Notes: generated from the letters alone by a model not told the origin. 64,000 nucleotides of DNA from Brachionus manjavacas (GCA_019054805.1 JAHQIY010000013.1:1240001-1304000); one strand, 5' to 3'. Numbered from the stretch's first letter, positions 48,310 through 59,785 are shown. Translations and numbers: made by a program.

Positions 48310-49457
48310 CAGTACTGCTACGATACAGTGATTTTACTAAAAATTACGTGTTTTTACTAGATTTTACGTAAAAATCGGAAAAAATCTGTGAAATTACGTA
48401 AAAATACTAAAGTAAAATAATGTAAATTTACCAGATTTTACGTAATTTTACGTAATTTTACCGGATTTTTCGTCAATTTTGGTAATCTTCAAAAGGGCCA
48501 AAAAAAGTCCAATTTTTGGTGAATTTTTGAATTTTTTGATTTTTTTTATAAATTTTATGAAAAAAAAAACAAAAAAAAAAAAAAGTTTTTTTACGTAATT
48601 TTACGTAATTTTTTTATTATAAAATGGTAATTTTAAGTAAAAAAAGTAAATTTTAGTAATTTAAAAAAAATCTTTTGAATGTGATCAGAACAAAAAAATT
48701 AGTATATAAAATGGGTACTTAAAATTTATAATTTTTTAATGTTATATATTTAAAATTCTATATATTTTATATTCTCTAATAAAAGATTAAATCCCCTCCT
48801 AAATCTCCTGATCTGAACCCAATAGAGTTGCTATGGAACGACTTAAAAAATTACGTAAGAAAAAAAATGATTTTATCAGAATCAGATGCAACAATTGGGG
48901 TAAAAGAATTAGAGAAAACCTTAACACCAGTTAAATGTCAAAGTTATATTAACCATTTAAAAAAGTTTGAATTTTATTCAATTTTTATTTTATTTATGAA
49001 GTTTAAATCTTATATATTTTAGGTAATAAAAATTGTTATAGATAAAAATGGTGATTGGTCTGACCATTAAAACTTTAGCTATTAGCGTTAATTTAAAAAA
49101 CTTTATTTTTTACTAGTGTTTTTTACTAAAATTTACTTTTTTTTACTTAAAATTACCATTTTATAATCAAAAATTACGTAAAATTACGTAAAAAAACGTT
49201 TTTTTTTTGTTTTTTTTTCATAAAATTTATAAAAAAAATCAAAAAATTCAAAAATTCACCAAAAATTGGACTTTTTTGGCCCTTTTGAAGATTACCAAAA
49301 TTGACGAAAAATCCGGTAAAATTACGTAAAATCTGGTAAATTTACATTATTTTACTTTAGTATTTTTACGTAATTTCACAGATTTTTTCCGATTTTTACG
49401 TAAAATCTAGTAAAAACACGTAATTTTTAGTAAAATCACTGTATCGTAGCAGTACTG
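48310..49457 (+). mobile_element. Tc1/mariner element with long inverted repeats and transposase C-terminus
   Basis: The ends are CAGTACTGCTACGATACAGT and its exact reverse complement, flanked by TA at 48308-48309 and 49458-49459. The inverted arms are about 345 bp each and nearly identical, and are full of TTTACGTAATTTTACG-type words. Between them, about 48785-49070 on the plus strand, is the end of a transposase: PPKSPDLNPIELLWNDLKNY followed by VRKK, then a distal VIKIVIDKNGDWSDH before a stop. SPDLNPIE.LW is the Tc1 box with the final catalytic acidic residue. Between these two parts lies a stretch ending in TATATTTTAG that looks like an intron, though no in-phase GT donor was found. The first two thirds of the gene are missing, so this is an internally deleted copy. 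Confidence 0.88.
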
Positions 49458-50397
49458 TATATAAATTCTTTAAAAAATGAAAATTGAATTAATTATTTTA
49501 AAAAAAAAAATTTACATAAAAAAGTAAAAGTCGGATGTTTTTTTTTATTATGAATCAAATTTTTTCATTTTTTTTAGATATGTCATTAAAATTGAACATT
49601 ACTCTTATAAAAACCAGTGCTCATTTTTTGATTAAATTTACAATCAGAATTTTTTTAAAGGGTATTTTTTTCAGTCTAGGATTAGCTTTTTTGAGACACA
49701 TTTTTTCGTCAATCGAAGATAAACTTTTTTCTCTATTTTTTGATTTTTCCTTCAAAAAGGTCCTTCAAAAATAAATTATAACGATCATTGTAACCGAGAG
49801 TAGATTTCGATTAATAAATATTATTATGCTATTTTAAATTTTTATTTTTCCATTTAGATTTTAAATAAATTGATATGGGAATAATATTTTTTTTCATAAT
49901 TAGGCGAAAATAATAAAATTTTAATATAAACAAAGATTTTGTGAACATTTGTAAATTTTAATTTCTTTTAGAGTTATAAAATTTTGATAATGATGAACTG
50001 TCAAAAAAGAAAAAATTTAAAGTAGAGAATGTTTTAGAAAATAGAAAATAAAATTAGATTAAAAATCTATAAAAAGGAAAAATACAGATATTACGGATTT
50101 AATGATGATTCATTTTGCCAGTTTTAAAATTTATTTAAATTTATTTATTTTATTAAAAATTTATCAGGAAAAAAAATTCAGTTTAAATGGCAAGTTTTGA
50201 CTTTGAAGAATCATAATTTTTTTAGCAAAATCATGGTAAAAATTAAAAAAAAATTTATTTCAAAAATTTTAACTATTAATTAATTAATTATTTATTGATG
50301 ATTAGTTTCAGTCCGGCTATAGCTCCTTGTGATTAAAAAAAATGAAGGAATAATGGGAAAAATTTAGGTATAGATGAGTCCTAATAACCTCATTTTT

Positions 50398-50610
50398 GGC
50401 ATGTATCCGAGGATACATAAAATATGTATCTGAGGATGCATAAAAAATAAAATACAAATTTTTTATTTTTGTATCCGAGAATACATACTTTATGTATTCT
50501 TTCAAAAATATTTCTTTGAAAAATACTTATTTGTTTCCCTCGATACAAATATATGTAATATGTATCCCATGATACATAAAGGATACATTTGGGGATGCAT
50601 GTTGGGAATG
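50398..50610. repeat. Cluster of TATCC/GGATAC short inverted words
   Basis: At least eight near-copies of words such as ATGTATCCGAGGATACATAA, TATCTGAGGATGCATA, GTATCCGAGAATACATA and GTATCCCATGATACATA lie within about 210 bp. Each is itself a short palindrome of GTATCC and GGATAC. Spacing is irregular, so it is not a simple tandem array. Confidence 0.6.
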
Positions 50611-51580
50611 TGAATTTGAAAAAAAATAATTCTTTTATAAATTTTATTAAAATCCTATGATACAAAATAAAAATAAAAATAAAACTGCTTTTAATTTTCA
50701 TGATAAATTTTTTAGCTTATATTTTCCCACATTTGATTATTAAATAGCGAAATAAAAATAATAAATTAGAATTTAAATTTTTGACTGTTGACCAATTCTG
50801 AAATAGAAATAAAAAAAATTTTAACACAAATTTCATAATTCTTGAGAATATTTTATTCAAAATTTGTGGTTTTAAAACTTAAGTAATCGTTATCGCAAAA
50901 ACCAAACGAATAAAATACAAAAAAACTTATAAAAAAAATATATGTATCCTTTTTTAAAACAAAATAAATCTATATAGAACACTTTTTTCAACAAAAAAGA
51001 GTTAGATCAAATAAAATAAAGACTCAATTGTTAAATTTCTTACAAGAAAGTCATTTGTTTTGATTTTTTTTGACTTTTCCAAATACTGTATTACATCATG
51101 TAAAACATAATATTGGAGACATTTTAATTTAAAAATCTTGTTCGTCTTCTTCATCACTGATTATTGTCACTTTTTTGTTGCTCCCAACTTAATTGTGTCT
51201 GATTTTGCCGGCTTTTTGAGTGAAGAATTTTCAAGTTCATCATTTTTTGTCTCGCCAAATGTTTTACTAATTATAAGTGTTGAATATCTTTAAAGATTCT
51301 TTAAAAATCTCTTATCAGCTTTCAATTTTTAAGCAAACGGCTAATTTTGATCAAAATATTTAAGATTTTTTTTCTAATATTGACACCAACTGCCAGCAAA
51401 AATTTAGAAAGAACAGGACGATGGAATATCGCCTGAGACACATAAATAAAGAAATCTGTCTCAGAATTTGTTCAGATCCTTAAGATCCTTAAGAGTTCAG
51501 ACTTAAGGAGGATTAAGATTTGTTTATTAAGCTTATTTGATTTGTTTATAAATTGATTTATTTATTAAGGCCAATTTGGA

Positions 51581-51652
51581 TTTGAAGACTTTTTAGATTC
51601 ATAAAAAATTTGAAGACTTTTTAGATTCATAAAAAATTTGAAGACTTTTTAG
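51581..51652. repeat. 28-bp tandem repeat, about 2.6 copies
   Basis: The unit TTTGAAGACTTTTTAGATTC followed by ATAAAAAA is repeated at 51581, 51609 and 51637, the last copy partial. The full copies are identical, so the expansion is recent. Confidence 0.85.
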
Positions 51653-53703
51653 AGAAAAATAAAAGAAAATTTTAAAGATATTTTAGAGAAAAATGATAAC
51701 CTCTAAAAAGACTATAAAGATCCTTTAAAATTAAGTCGACTGGGTGACAAACAGTGAAAACTAAAAGTAAACTGTTCTTTTTCATGATATTTAATAAATC
51801 AACAGTCAGAAATAATTTTAAAAAGCTTTCGGCTTTGGAAAATGTTAAATATTTAATTTTAGATCCTTAAAAAGAAAGATTTTTTAAGTTCTATTTTGCA
51901 AAAAGAGCTTTCAGGGGGTTTTCAATTTTTGAATATATAAAAAAATGACGTTTCCTGATTTTTTTTGACAAAATATAAAGTTTTTAATTTGCTTCATAAT
52001 TTTTAATTTATCTTGAATAATTTCATTTTAAGATATTATGAAGCATTCCTGCTATTCCAGAAATTGTACGATCTTATATAAGAAATTTATCAACAAATTG
52101 CCTCTAATCTTGCCAGTTTTTTACTCAAGGTCTTAATTCAATTTATCTTCTGGGTTGCTAGATTTTACCCAAATTTAGGATAATGATTCCAACTTGCATA
52201 TCAAAAAAACAGCCTTGACATAGACTTTTCTTTGTTGATTCAGATGGATTTAATTTTACCAGGCTGTTTGACAACAAAACAAGTTACAAATAAACTTCTG
52301 GCAAGATAATAAAAATTTACAAAAAAAGTAAACGCACATTTGAACATCTTTGTCCTAAAATAATTTTTGTCTTATTTTTCCAAAGAAAACTTTGCTACTT
52401 AAATTCGAAAATAGTATATTTTTCAAAATTAAATATACTACGAATATTTTTTTGTTGAAGAAAGATAATCCCAAATTGGAATGAAATGACCCTTTTTACG
52501 TCTCCAAAAATAGGGCCTAAATTTTCAATTTTTTTTGTATTTTCACTTAAAACTAAGTGGAAAACATTTGTTGATTTATTGTAAGATTTGATAAATGTAT
52601 CAAAATTTACATGCTAATTTAAAGAATAATCGTTGAAACAGTTCGATTAAGGTAAGATAAAAAATAAAAAAAGAAAAGAAAGAAAAAATTTTCTAGTCTG
52701 TGAATAACACATAAATTTTTATTTTTTATATTGTTTTAGTAAAAGTCAAAATAAATTCATTAAAAAATTCTTTTTAAAAATTATTCTAATTCATGCCATT
52801 AGCCTGCTTTACGCATCCTAGACTGGCTTTTATTCATAAATTATTTGAACAAAATCTCTGGAAAATCAACCGAATCTAAACATTTTTGTGTTTTTATCTT
52901 TTAAAACAAAATCTTCAGGAATTTGTGTGTTTTTTAACTATCCAAGATTGATTTTATAAATATTTTGTGTTTATTATTTTTTTGAAGTTTTTTTCTTAGT
53001 ATTTATGATTTTTTTTACCTTTTTAGCAAGATAATTTCGAGATTTTTTTTATATTTTCACTTTAAAAAAATTTTTTTTAGGGCCACTTATAGTAACATGA
53101 TAGCTGAGATTAAAAGCCTTAAATTAGTTAAAAATTTTCGTTTTCAATTCTTTTTTTCTTTTTTCATTGTTCGATCTTGGCCATTTGTTTTTCGAAAATT
53201 AGTGTTGTTGGTCGACTCTGCTAAAATCAAATATATTTACTTATGAGATAAAGTATTAATTTTTTTTTTAAATTTAGATTTACAAGAAAATAATAAACCA
53301 CAACAAAAATAATAAAAATTCTTTAATTCATTTCTATTCAAATTTTCCCATGTCCTTTTAAGCATTTGAATGACTGTGCACGCCGGACTCAAATGCGAAT
53401 GAAAGTCCGCTAAAAGTTACACAATATAACTGACAGCATTAATAATAACTAGTGTGATCAAGAAACATCGGAAAATAATTTTTATGGTTTAAAAAAAAAT
53501 ATTAGTTTATTTTCTATAAAAAATAAGGAAAAAAATTTGACAATTAAATTTAGTCGTTTAATAATAATAATAACAATTAAAATTAGAAATCTAGTTACAT
53601 ATTCAGAGACATTAATAGTTGAATTAGTTTTTAAAGAAAAATGATTTATTAAAAAATAACAAATTTCAATTTTTAATATAATAACTTTTTGTTTAAGAAA
53701 TAT

Positions 53704-54558
53704 TCAAAGATTTTCAATGATTTCTTTGGTAAATTGTTTAATCTTTGAACATTTTTCATTCTGATTTGAATCAAATTCATTCATTATTAAATCTTGATTT
53801 TTGGCATCTTTAATTTTGTTCTTTTCTACCAATTTTTGATAGTAATTTTTAATTTTAACAACCTTATCGTAATTATTCTTCAAATTTTCAATATCAATAA
53901 AAAAGTCATCATCAAATAGCTTTAAATTTTCTTGATACGATTGACATTTGTATTTATAAGTCTCTAGATCGATTAGCAATTTTTTGTTTTTTAATTCAAT
54001 TTCATGCATATTATCAATTTTTTTCCTTAAGCTATTCATCTCATTCTCATAAAATTTACACCTGGACTCGTATTTATCTAGCTCGACTTTCATCTTGCTG
54101 ATAAGATCAAGCTTCACGGCATTAGAGTTTACTTCATCTTCGTATTTTTTGAGCAAATTTTGATGCATTTCACACAACTTAACGTAGCTTTTCTGATTAA
54201 AAATTTTTTTTATTTTAAATTAAATTTTTGAATCTATGAATATTACCTTGTTAACTTGGTTATATTTTTCAAGATTCGATTGGGATAGATTCGACGAGTT
54301 TTTAGAGATATTCTTTTGCTTTACACTTGTTTTACAGACTGTACAATTATTAGTGTAATTAATTTTTTGGGCATGTTCATCTTTTTGTAATAGTTGAATC
54401 TTATCGGTTTGAACTGCAGTTGTTGATTTTGAAAAATTTTTAAATTTTGATAGCTCTTCTTTTAATTCTTTATTTTCCCTGTAAAATTCAGTAAGTTTTT
54501 CCTTGAAATATTCATTTTCCAAGTTAATTTTTAAACAATTGTGATTTAGACAATTCAT
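53704..54558 (-). CDS. Coiled-coil protein with CxxC motif, unidentified
   Basis: Two exons on the minus strand, 54558-54247 and 54192-53704, join in phase across a 54-nt intron (GTAATA to TTAATCAG), giving 266 aa. The first exon begins MNCLNHNCLKINLENEYFKE and carries a heptad-rich helix (FYRENKELKEELSKFKNF), then a Ser/Thr/Gln linker and NNCTVCKTS. The second exon is almost entirely predicted coiled coil (KMKVELDKYESRCKFYENEM) and ends KQFTKEIIENL. The Cys/His pairs at the N-terminus and the CTVC motif could bind zinc, but this is speculation. I do not recognise a family; centrosomal, ciliary or cytoskeletal coiled-coil proteins often look like this. AATAAA on the minus strand lies near 53650. 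It is divergent from GRB2, with 824 bp between the two start codons. Confidence 0.75.
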
Positions 54559-55382
54559 CTGATCAATTTTAATGTTTAAAAAATAAGTTTTATGCTGAGT
54601 CTTATTCTTGATACTGGTTACCCAGGTAACTATCTACATTTGTTATAAATTTGTCTGTTAATTTTAAATTCCAATATGTGTCTGAACTAAATATTTGAAA
54701 TAATCAATCAGGAATTTATTGAAAATCATTTCCAGACACCCTTGGCTCGTAATGTAATATTTTACTGAAAATTAAGAATTTGAATCATTCATTTCAATCT
54801 TTTATTTTTCAACATTAGACATTGAGGAAAAATTTTTGTATTTTTTAGCAAAAAAATGATTAAAGCTGGAAGGAATCAAAATAAAAAGATGCCCATTTTT
54901 TTAATTATTGTTTGGTTAACCTTAAAGTGCTTGCTTGAAGTATTTCTGAGCAAGCTTGCGGTCTTGTTACATTAAAACTGATAAATATTCCTACAAATGT
55001 TGAGCTGTTTTTTTTAAATATTAAATCCATGTAAAGAAATTGAAGTTGTCTGCAATTATTAAAATTTGTTGTTTTATACCTGCATCTTTTGCAATAATTT
55101 TAATAATCAACACAAAAATCAAACTGAGCAATTTCAATCTATCAAACGAGTCAAACTTGAACATTTCCTCAAACTCGTCTTTAGGTCATTGACTTTATCT
55201 TTTTGTAAACATTTATTAACCTAGTATTTCGAAAAGCGACAGAAAAAAAATAGATTTGTCGATTTTTTTCATAACCTAAATAAATTTCAGCTTTTTTATT
55301 ATGTTTTTTTGGCTACTCCAAGTCTCTTATTCAAATTTTTTCATAAATTATCGTCTAGTCCTAAATTTTCTTTAAGGTAAAT
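54559..55382. promoter_or_regulatory. Shared intergenic region between two divergent genes
   Basis: The unidentified coiled-coil gene (minus) and GRB2 (plus) start on either side of this 824-bp interval, so it must contain both promoters. No TATA box or other motif could be assigned with confidence in such AT-rich DNA. TTTCTTTAAG just before the GRB2 ATG resembles a splice acceptor, so a 5' non-coding exon or a trans-splice site is possible. Confidence 0.45.
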
Positions 55383-56094
55383 ATGGAAGCTGTGGCCAAG
55401 TATCCTTATACAGCAAGCAGTTCAAGTGAGTTGAGTTTTAACGCTGGAGACATGTTAAAAATAATACCTTATGATGAATTCTGGTGCAGGGGAAGAATTA
55501 GCACAAAAGAAGGATATGTACCAAAGTCATACATAACTGAAAAGCCACATCCATGGTTCAAAGGGAGAATCACTCGCGAAGAATCCGAAGATTTGCTGCT
55601 CAAGAGGGACAAAAGTACAGGACAATACAAACATATTGACGGAGCGTTTTTGATACGACACAGCGAAAACTCGCCTGAAGATTTCTCTGCATCGGTGAAA
55701 TTCAACGATTCCATTCAACATTTTAAAATATTTTTTCGCGAATTCAAATACTACATTTGGGCAAAACCATTTGATTCATTTAACGAGTTGGTTGATTATT
55801 ATCGAACAACATCGATTAGTCGTTCTCAACAAATATTTTTAAAAGACATGTCTGAGGAAGGTAAATTGTATCAAGCGGCTTATGACTTTGAAGCTGAATA
55901 TGAATCTGAGATGAGCATGAAAAAGGGCGATATTATCCGAGTAACGGAAACATCGGATCCGAATTGGTGGTCTGGTAATTTGTTTAATTTTAGGAAATTT
56001 AGAAAAATTTATTTTTTTATGTATTCTAGCGGAAAATGAGCAAACGGGAAAATGCGGCATAGTTCCCTGTCAATATTTAACTCCCTTAAAATAA
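55383..56094 (+). CDS. GRB2: GRB2 adaptor protein (SH3-SH2-SH3)
   Basis: GRB2 links phosphotyrosines on receptor tyrosine kinases to SOS and Ras at the plasma membrane. Exons 55383-55974 and 56030-56094 join in phase across a 55-nt intron, giving 218 aa (217 in human). Residues 1-57 form the first SH3 (MEAVAKYPYTASSSSELSFN, then EGYVPKSYI). The SH2 domain starts PHPWFKGRITREE, keeps the phosphotyrosine-binding Arg in GAFLIRHSE, and keeps the Trp (YYIWAKPF) that gives GRB2 its pYxN preference. The second SH3 runs from YQAAYDFEAEYESEMSMKKG through SDPNWWSG and ends KCGIVPCQYLTPLK. The common first-SH3 ALYDY motif is AKYPY here, as in GRB2 relatives with AKYDF. AATAAA at 56337-56342. Domain order and length make the assignment very secure. 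Confidence 0.96.
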
Positions 56095-56849
56095 AAAAAC
56101 AAATTTCGAAATTTGAACAGCAAAAAAATCGACCATTTTTGAGCGTCTATTATTTTGAATTTAAATTATATTTTTGTATATTAATTTTAAGGTTTATTTT
56201 TTAACATAAATATTTGAACCTCTACAAAATTAAAAAGACTTTGTTATTGAGATAGTAGATTGAATTTTAATTACTATCTCAGTTTAGAATGAAAGTTGGC
56301 TTTTAAATTAATTGTAAATAAGGTTTTTTACAACTAAATAAAATATTTTTGATTTTTTATTTTCGATCAATTTTTAATTCTTTTTTGAATTCAAATACCA
56401 AAGCTTTTATTAATTTTTTTTATTTTTTGTCTTTTAGTATTTTATATTTCTACCTTGCAATGGAACAAAACAGTCCTAGTCCAAGTAAATCAAAAAGGAT
56501 AATTTTATTCCTTTCTATTTTCTAAATTTTGTAATTTTTAATTCGAGATCATGATAGCAATTTTGGCTTTTTTAAAAACTAAATTTATCAAATATTCTTT
56601 TTTCCATAACGATTTTTTTTTTTTTTTTTTAAGATGCAATTTCAAGCAAGTGGTTGAAAGGGAGGACTAAGTTCCATTCCAAACAACCTGGGATTCCATC
56701 CCAAACTATATTTTAAATATAAAAAAAAAGGATAATACAAGGTTTAAACTAATTATATTGAGATAAAATTTTGTCTCAATTACTTTTATATGAATATGAA
56801 TATGAAGGAGAGACTACAATCTGATATTAGAATCAGATGAAGAAGAATA
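56095..56849. other. GRB2 3' UTR and spacer with dispersed repeat
   Basis: The poly(A) signal of GRB2 is at 56337. A repeat at about 56636-56720 (ATTTCAAGCAAGTGGTTGAA, GGACTAAGTTCCATTCCAAA) is about 75-80% identical to 37743-37830 in a CFAP74 intron and ends in A-rich sequence, as SINE or LINE tails do. No gene seen. Confidence 0.55.
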
Positions 56850-57478
56850 ACCAATGGGTTATTCGACTATAGTAGTATCATTAGCCGCCAATTGCTGGGA
56901 TCTGAATTTGTCAAACTTGTCTTTGAATGCATTTGTTGATTTTGCAGAAACTACAGTGTCCGGTAGCTCGTTCCATAACGAAGCTACTCTGTTCGTGAAG
57001 AAGTTTTCTCTAGGTTTTGACAAGCAAAGTTGCTTCCTGAGTCTTGGTTTTTTACGTAGATTCATCGATGAGTGATTGATTTTAGGAGTTTGGCTTGAAT
57101 CTGCGAAGGCATGCAGGTGAACAGTGCTCTGTTTACTGACAATTTTGAATAGTTGGATTGCATCACCTCTTTTCCTTCTACTTTCAAGCGTAGGGATACC
57201 AATTTTTGCTAATCTTGAGAAATAATTGAGATTTCTGAGACCAGGCACTAGTTTGGTAGCTCTACGTTGGACCTTTTCCAGCCTTTTAATGTCTTTCTTT
57301 TGCAAAGGATTCCAGGCTGCTGTACAGTATTCAAGATGTGGTCTTACAAACGCAGTGAAGAGTCTTCTAAAGTTGTCCGTTGTCCAAAATTTAAAGGCAT
57401 TTTTGAGTTGAGCAAGGACTCCATTAGCCATCTGGATTGCCTTGTCTATCTGCTCAGTCCATTTAGGTCTTATTATTT
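56850..57478 (-). mobile_element. LINE 3' end (RT C-terminal domain)
   Basis: The minus strand has an open stretch of about 200 codons: [60 protein letters not shown], then FFTNRVASLWNELPDTVVSA, ending DTTIVE. This is the standard C-terminal module of Jockey/CR1-like LINE proteins. It is uninterrupted, so this insertion is younger than the other LINE copies here. The 5' end is truncated at about 57478. The adjacent plus-strand sequence at 57480-57525 (GAGCTAAAGCTCTCTAAG, A-rich, AATAAAG) looks like the tail of a further copy in the other direction. Confidence 0.8.
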
Positions 57479-57561
57479 GTAAATAAGTTTTGAGCTAAAG
57501 CTCTCTAAGAAAAAAAAATAAAGAAATATCGAAAAACTTTAAATTAGAATTAGGAATAGAG

Positions 57562-57922
57562 CAGAGCTGGTCAAAAGTCAAACTTTAAAGTCAGAATCGT
57601 TAAAAGTCAAAGTCAAAGTCGACTTTGACTTGGGGATTATTTTTGGGTCAAAGTCAGACTTTGACTTGAGTCCACTCAAGTCAACTTAATTATTTTCAGG
57701 CTATAACATTACACCTCATCATTCCATATAAGCACCAAATTACAGAAAATTAACAATGATAAAATTCAATTTAAAAACATTGAAATTTGAGAACAAAATT
57801 TTATTTAAAACAAAAATTTTTAGTTTTAGTCAAAGTCCAGACTTGACTTCAAAAAAATAAAATTTAAAGTCCAAGTCAAGACTTAACTTTGACTTCATGA
57901 CTTTGACTTTTGACCAACTCTG
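57562..57922. mobile_element. hAT-like foldback MITE with 8-bp target duplication
   Basis: The ends are CAGAGCTGGTCAAAAGTCAA and the reverse complement GACTTTTGACCAACTCTG. GAATAGAG occurs immediately outside both ends (57554-57561 and 57923-57930). An 8-bp duplication with CAGAG ends is typical of hAT elements. The body is built from AAGTCAAAGTC-type repeats in both orientations and has no coding sequence. Confidence 0.8.
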
Positions 57923-58299
57923 GAATAGAGTTGGGGGAGAGAACCCAATCTTGCCTTACTCCTGTGCTCGAACCTTGAAACTCTCAAATTAGCCCTTTCT
58001 CAAACTAGCTCTATATATAAAAAATTAATATGGTCCACAAGGTTTTTTTGTGTATGCTATCAAATGTTTTTTAAGTCAAAGGACATTACGAACAGTGGAC
58101 TGTTCCATTCTTTGTTCTATGATGTTTTTCGACGACGGAGAATAGGACGACTAGGAATAACTTGAAGGTCAACAATCACGAAAGAGGTATCGCTAATAAA
58201 TCAAAAGATATAAATCTATGCTGCACAAGGAGCGAAAAAAAATTAAAAAAAAAAGTTAAAGATAGTTTTTTTTATATTTTTTTTCTTATTCTAATCCCT

Positions 58300-58560
58300 A
58301 TGAAGATAAAAACGGTGTAGTACTTACAGTTTATCAAGGTGAAATTGACAAGAATGTGGTTGTCCTGAGTTCTTTTCATGAGCGTGTATCAGTTGATCAT
58401 AATAATAAAAAATAATTGTCTAATATTATAGATGGCTTTAACAAAAAAAAAGTTGGTGTTGATTGCGTTGACAGTATGACAAGATTATATTCTCCCAAAG
58501 CTCAAAAACGAAGATTTGAGTATTTGTGTGATGATTCCAATCTAAATCCATAGATGGGAT
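58300..58560 (+). mobile_element. piggyBac-like transposase fragment
   Basis: The stretch reads YEDKNGVVLTVYQGEIDKNV, then VVLSSFHERVSVDHNNKK. After an interruption it continues GFNKKKVGVDCVDSMTRLYS, then PKAQKRRF. piggyBac transposases have YN..KGGVD..DQM...YS.....RRW at this position, with the conserved Asp in GVD. The fragment covers only the C-terminal part of the catalytic domain and is inactive. Confidence 0.6.
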
Positions 58561-58611
58561 CCTACTGTTTCTCATCTTCGCAAGTCTAGCTTGCTAGCTT
58601 GTTGTAACTTA

Positions 58612-58643
<32 letters not shown>

Positions 58644-59078
58644 TCTTTACTTTTTCTTTTCCGGAATTTTAAGTTAAATTCAATCAAATAAAATATAATT
58701 AATATAATTTTAATTTTTAACTATATAATAATTTATTATTATTGTCAATTTAATTTTAGAAAATCAAGTTTTCTTATTACTTTTGAAATATTACTAAATA
58801 AAATTTAAATTTAAATTAAATATAAATAAGATTTATATTTAAATTATATTTATGCCTTTTGCAAAACTTAAGGGTAAAAAATTCTTTGACAATAACTTGA
58901 AAAACTACTTTTATGTATTTGGCAACATAAAATTTGATAGAGAATATTTTTTTTATAAGATGACCAAAAATGATACATTCATGCAACATGGATAATTCAC
59001 AGAGTTTATTTTACAATTGGAAAACTGAAGACTTGTTTGAAATTAGACAGAGAATTCAAAATTGTGCTAGGTAATTTA

Positions 59079-59394
59079 CAGACTTGTTTTTAAGTCACAG
59101 TTTTAAGTCTAAGTCAAAAAAATTTAAGTCAAAGTCATGACTTAAATTTTTTTTTTTTTTTAAGTCAAAGCCAATGTATTAAAAATTTTTTTCATTTTTT
59201 TAGTGAAGTTTAGTCGAGTCAACTAATTTTCTGATTTTAAAACTAAACTTTTTTTGGATTAAAATAAAAATTCATATTTATTTTTTGGTTTAAAAATCAG
59301 ATAATTAGTTCACTTGACTAAACTTAACCAAAAAAAAAAATTTTAAGTTATTGACTTGACTTGACTTAAGACTTGTGACTTAAAAACAACTCTG
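59079..59394. repeat. Second hAT-like foldback element
   Basis: CAGACTTGTTTTTAAGTCAC at the left and GTGACTTAAAAACAACTCTG at the right form the ends. The body carries AAGTCAAGTC words, like the element at 57562. The sequences outside the ends (GTAATTTA and GTAGAAGC) agree only in the first three bases, so the target duplication has decayed or the edge is misplaced. Confidence 0.65.
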
Positions 59395-59785
59395 GTAGAA
59401 GCCATAAACTTAAATTCGATTCTATTCTTTGTAATCAAAAAGTGTAGCAGTAAAAGTAAAAAGAACTATAAGAAACATTGCCTAATTTGTATATAATTCT
59501 TTCTTTATTTTCAAATTGTAGATATTCCGTTTTTTTCTTTCCTTTCTTATTTAAAAAAAATATAAAATAATCAAGTATTTTTTTTGAGATTTTTGCTTTA
59601 AGTTTATTTTTTGGAACAGTTTTCATAGGGTAGTCTATGGAGCGAAATCCTGAGCCATTATTTATTTATATTTAAATATTTATTTAAAAAAGACGTTTAT
59701 CGTCATCATCATCTGTAAATAATTAATAATTAAATATTTTATTCTTAAGTTTTATTCTAAATCAAAAAGGTAAAAGAGTGGAAAT

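Larger units (their letters stand above)
49458..53703. other. Long AT-rich spacer
   Basis: No gene supported on either strand in 4.2 kb. Two structured parts stand out and are listed separately: short GTATCC/GGATAC repeats at 50398-50610 and a 28-bp tandem repeat at 51581-51652. Everything else is AT-rich with scattered chance open frames. Confidence 0.55.
57931..59785. other. Spacer with transposon scraps
   Basis: No host gene seen. It contains a (TTA)n microsatellite near 58611-58642, a piggyBac transposase scrap at 58300-58560 and a second hAT-like foldback element at 59079-59394. The segment 57935-58200 is less AT-rich than its surroundings and may be retroelement debris, but I could not assign it. 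Confidence 0.5.

Noticed and set aside
50317-50701. Minus-strand frames over the GTATCC cluster
   Set aside because: The repeated peptide pieces simply reflect the short DNA repeats.
58611-58642. (TTA)n run as a CRISPR or functional array
   Set aside because: It is a simple trinucleotide microsatellite in a eukaryotic genome.
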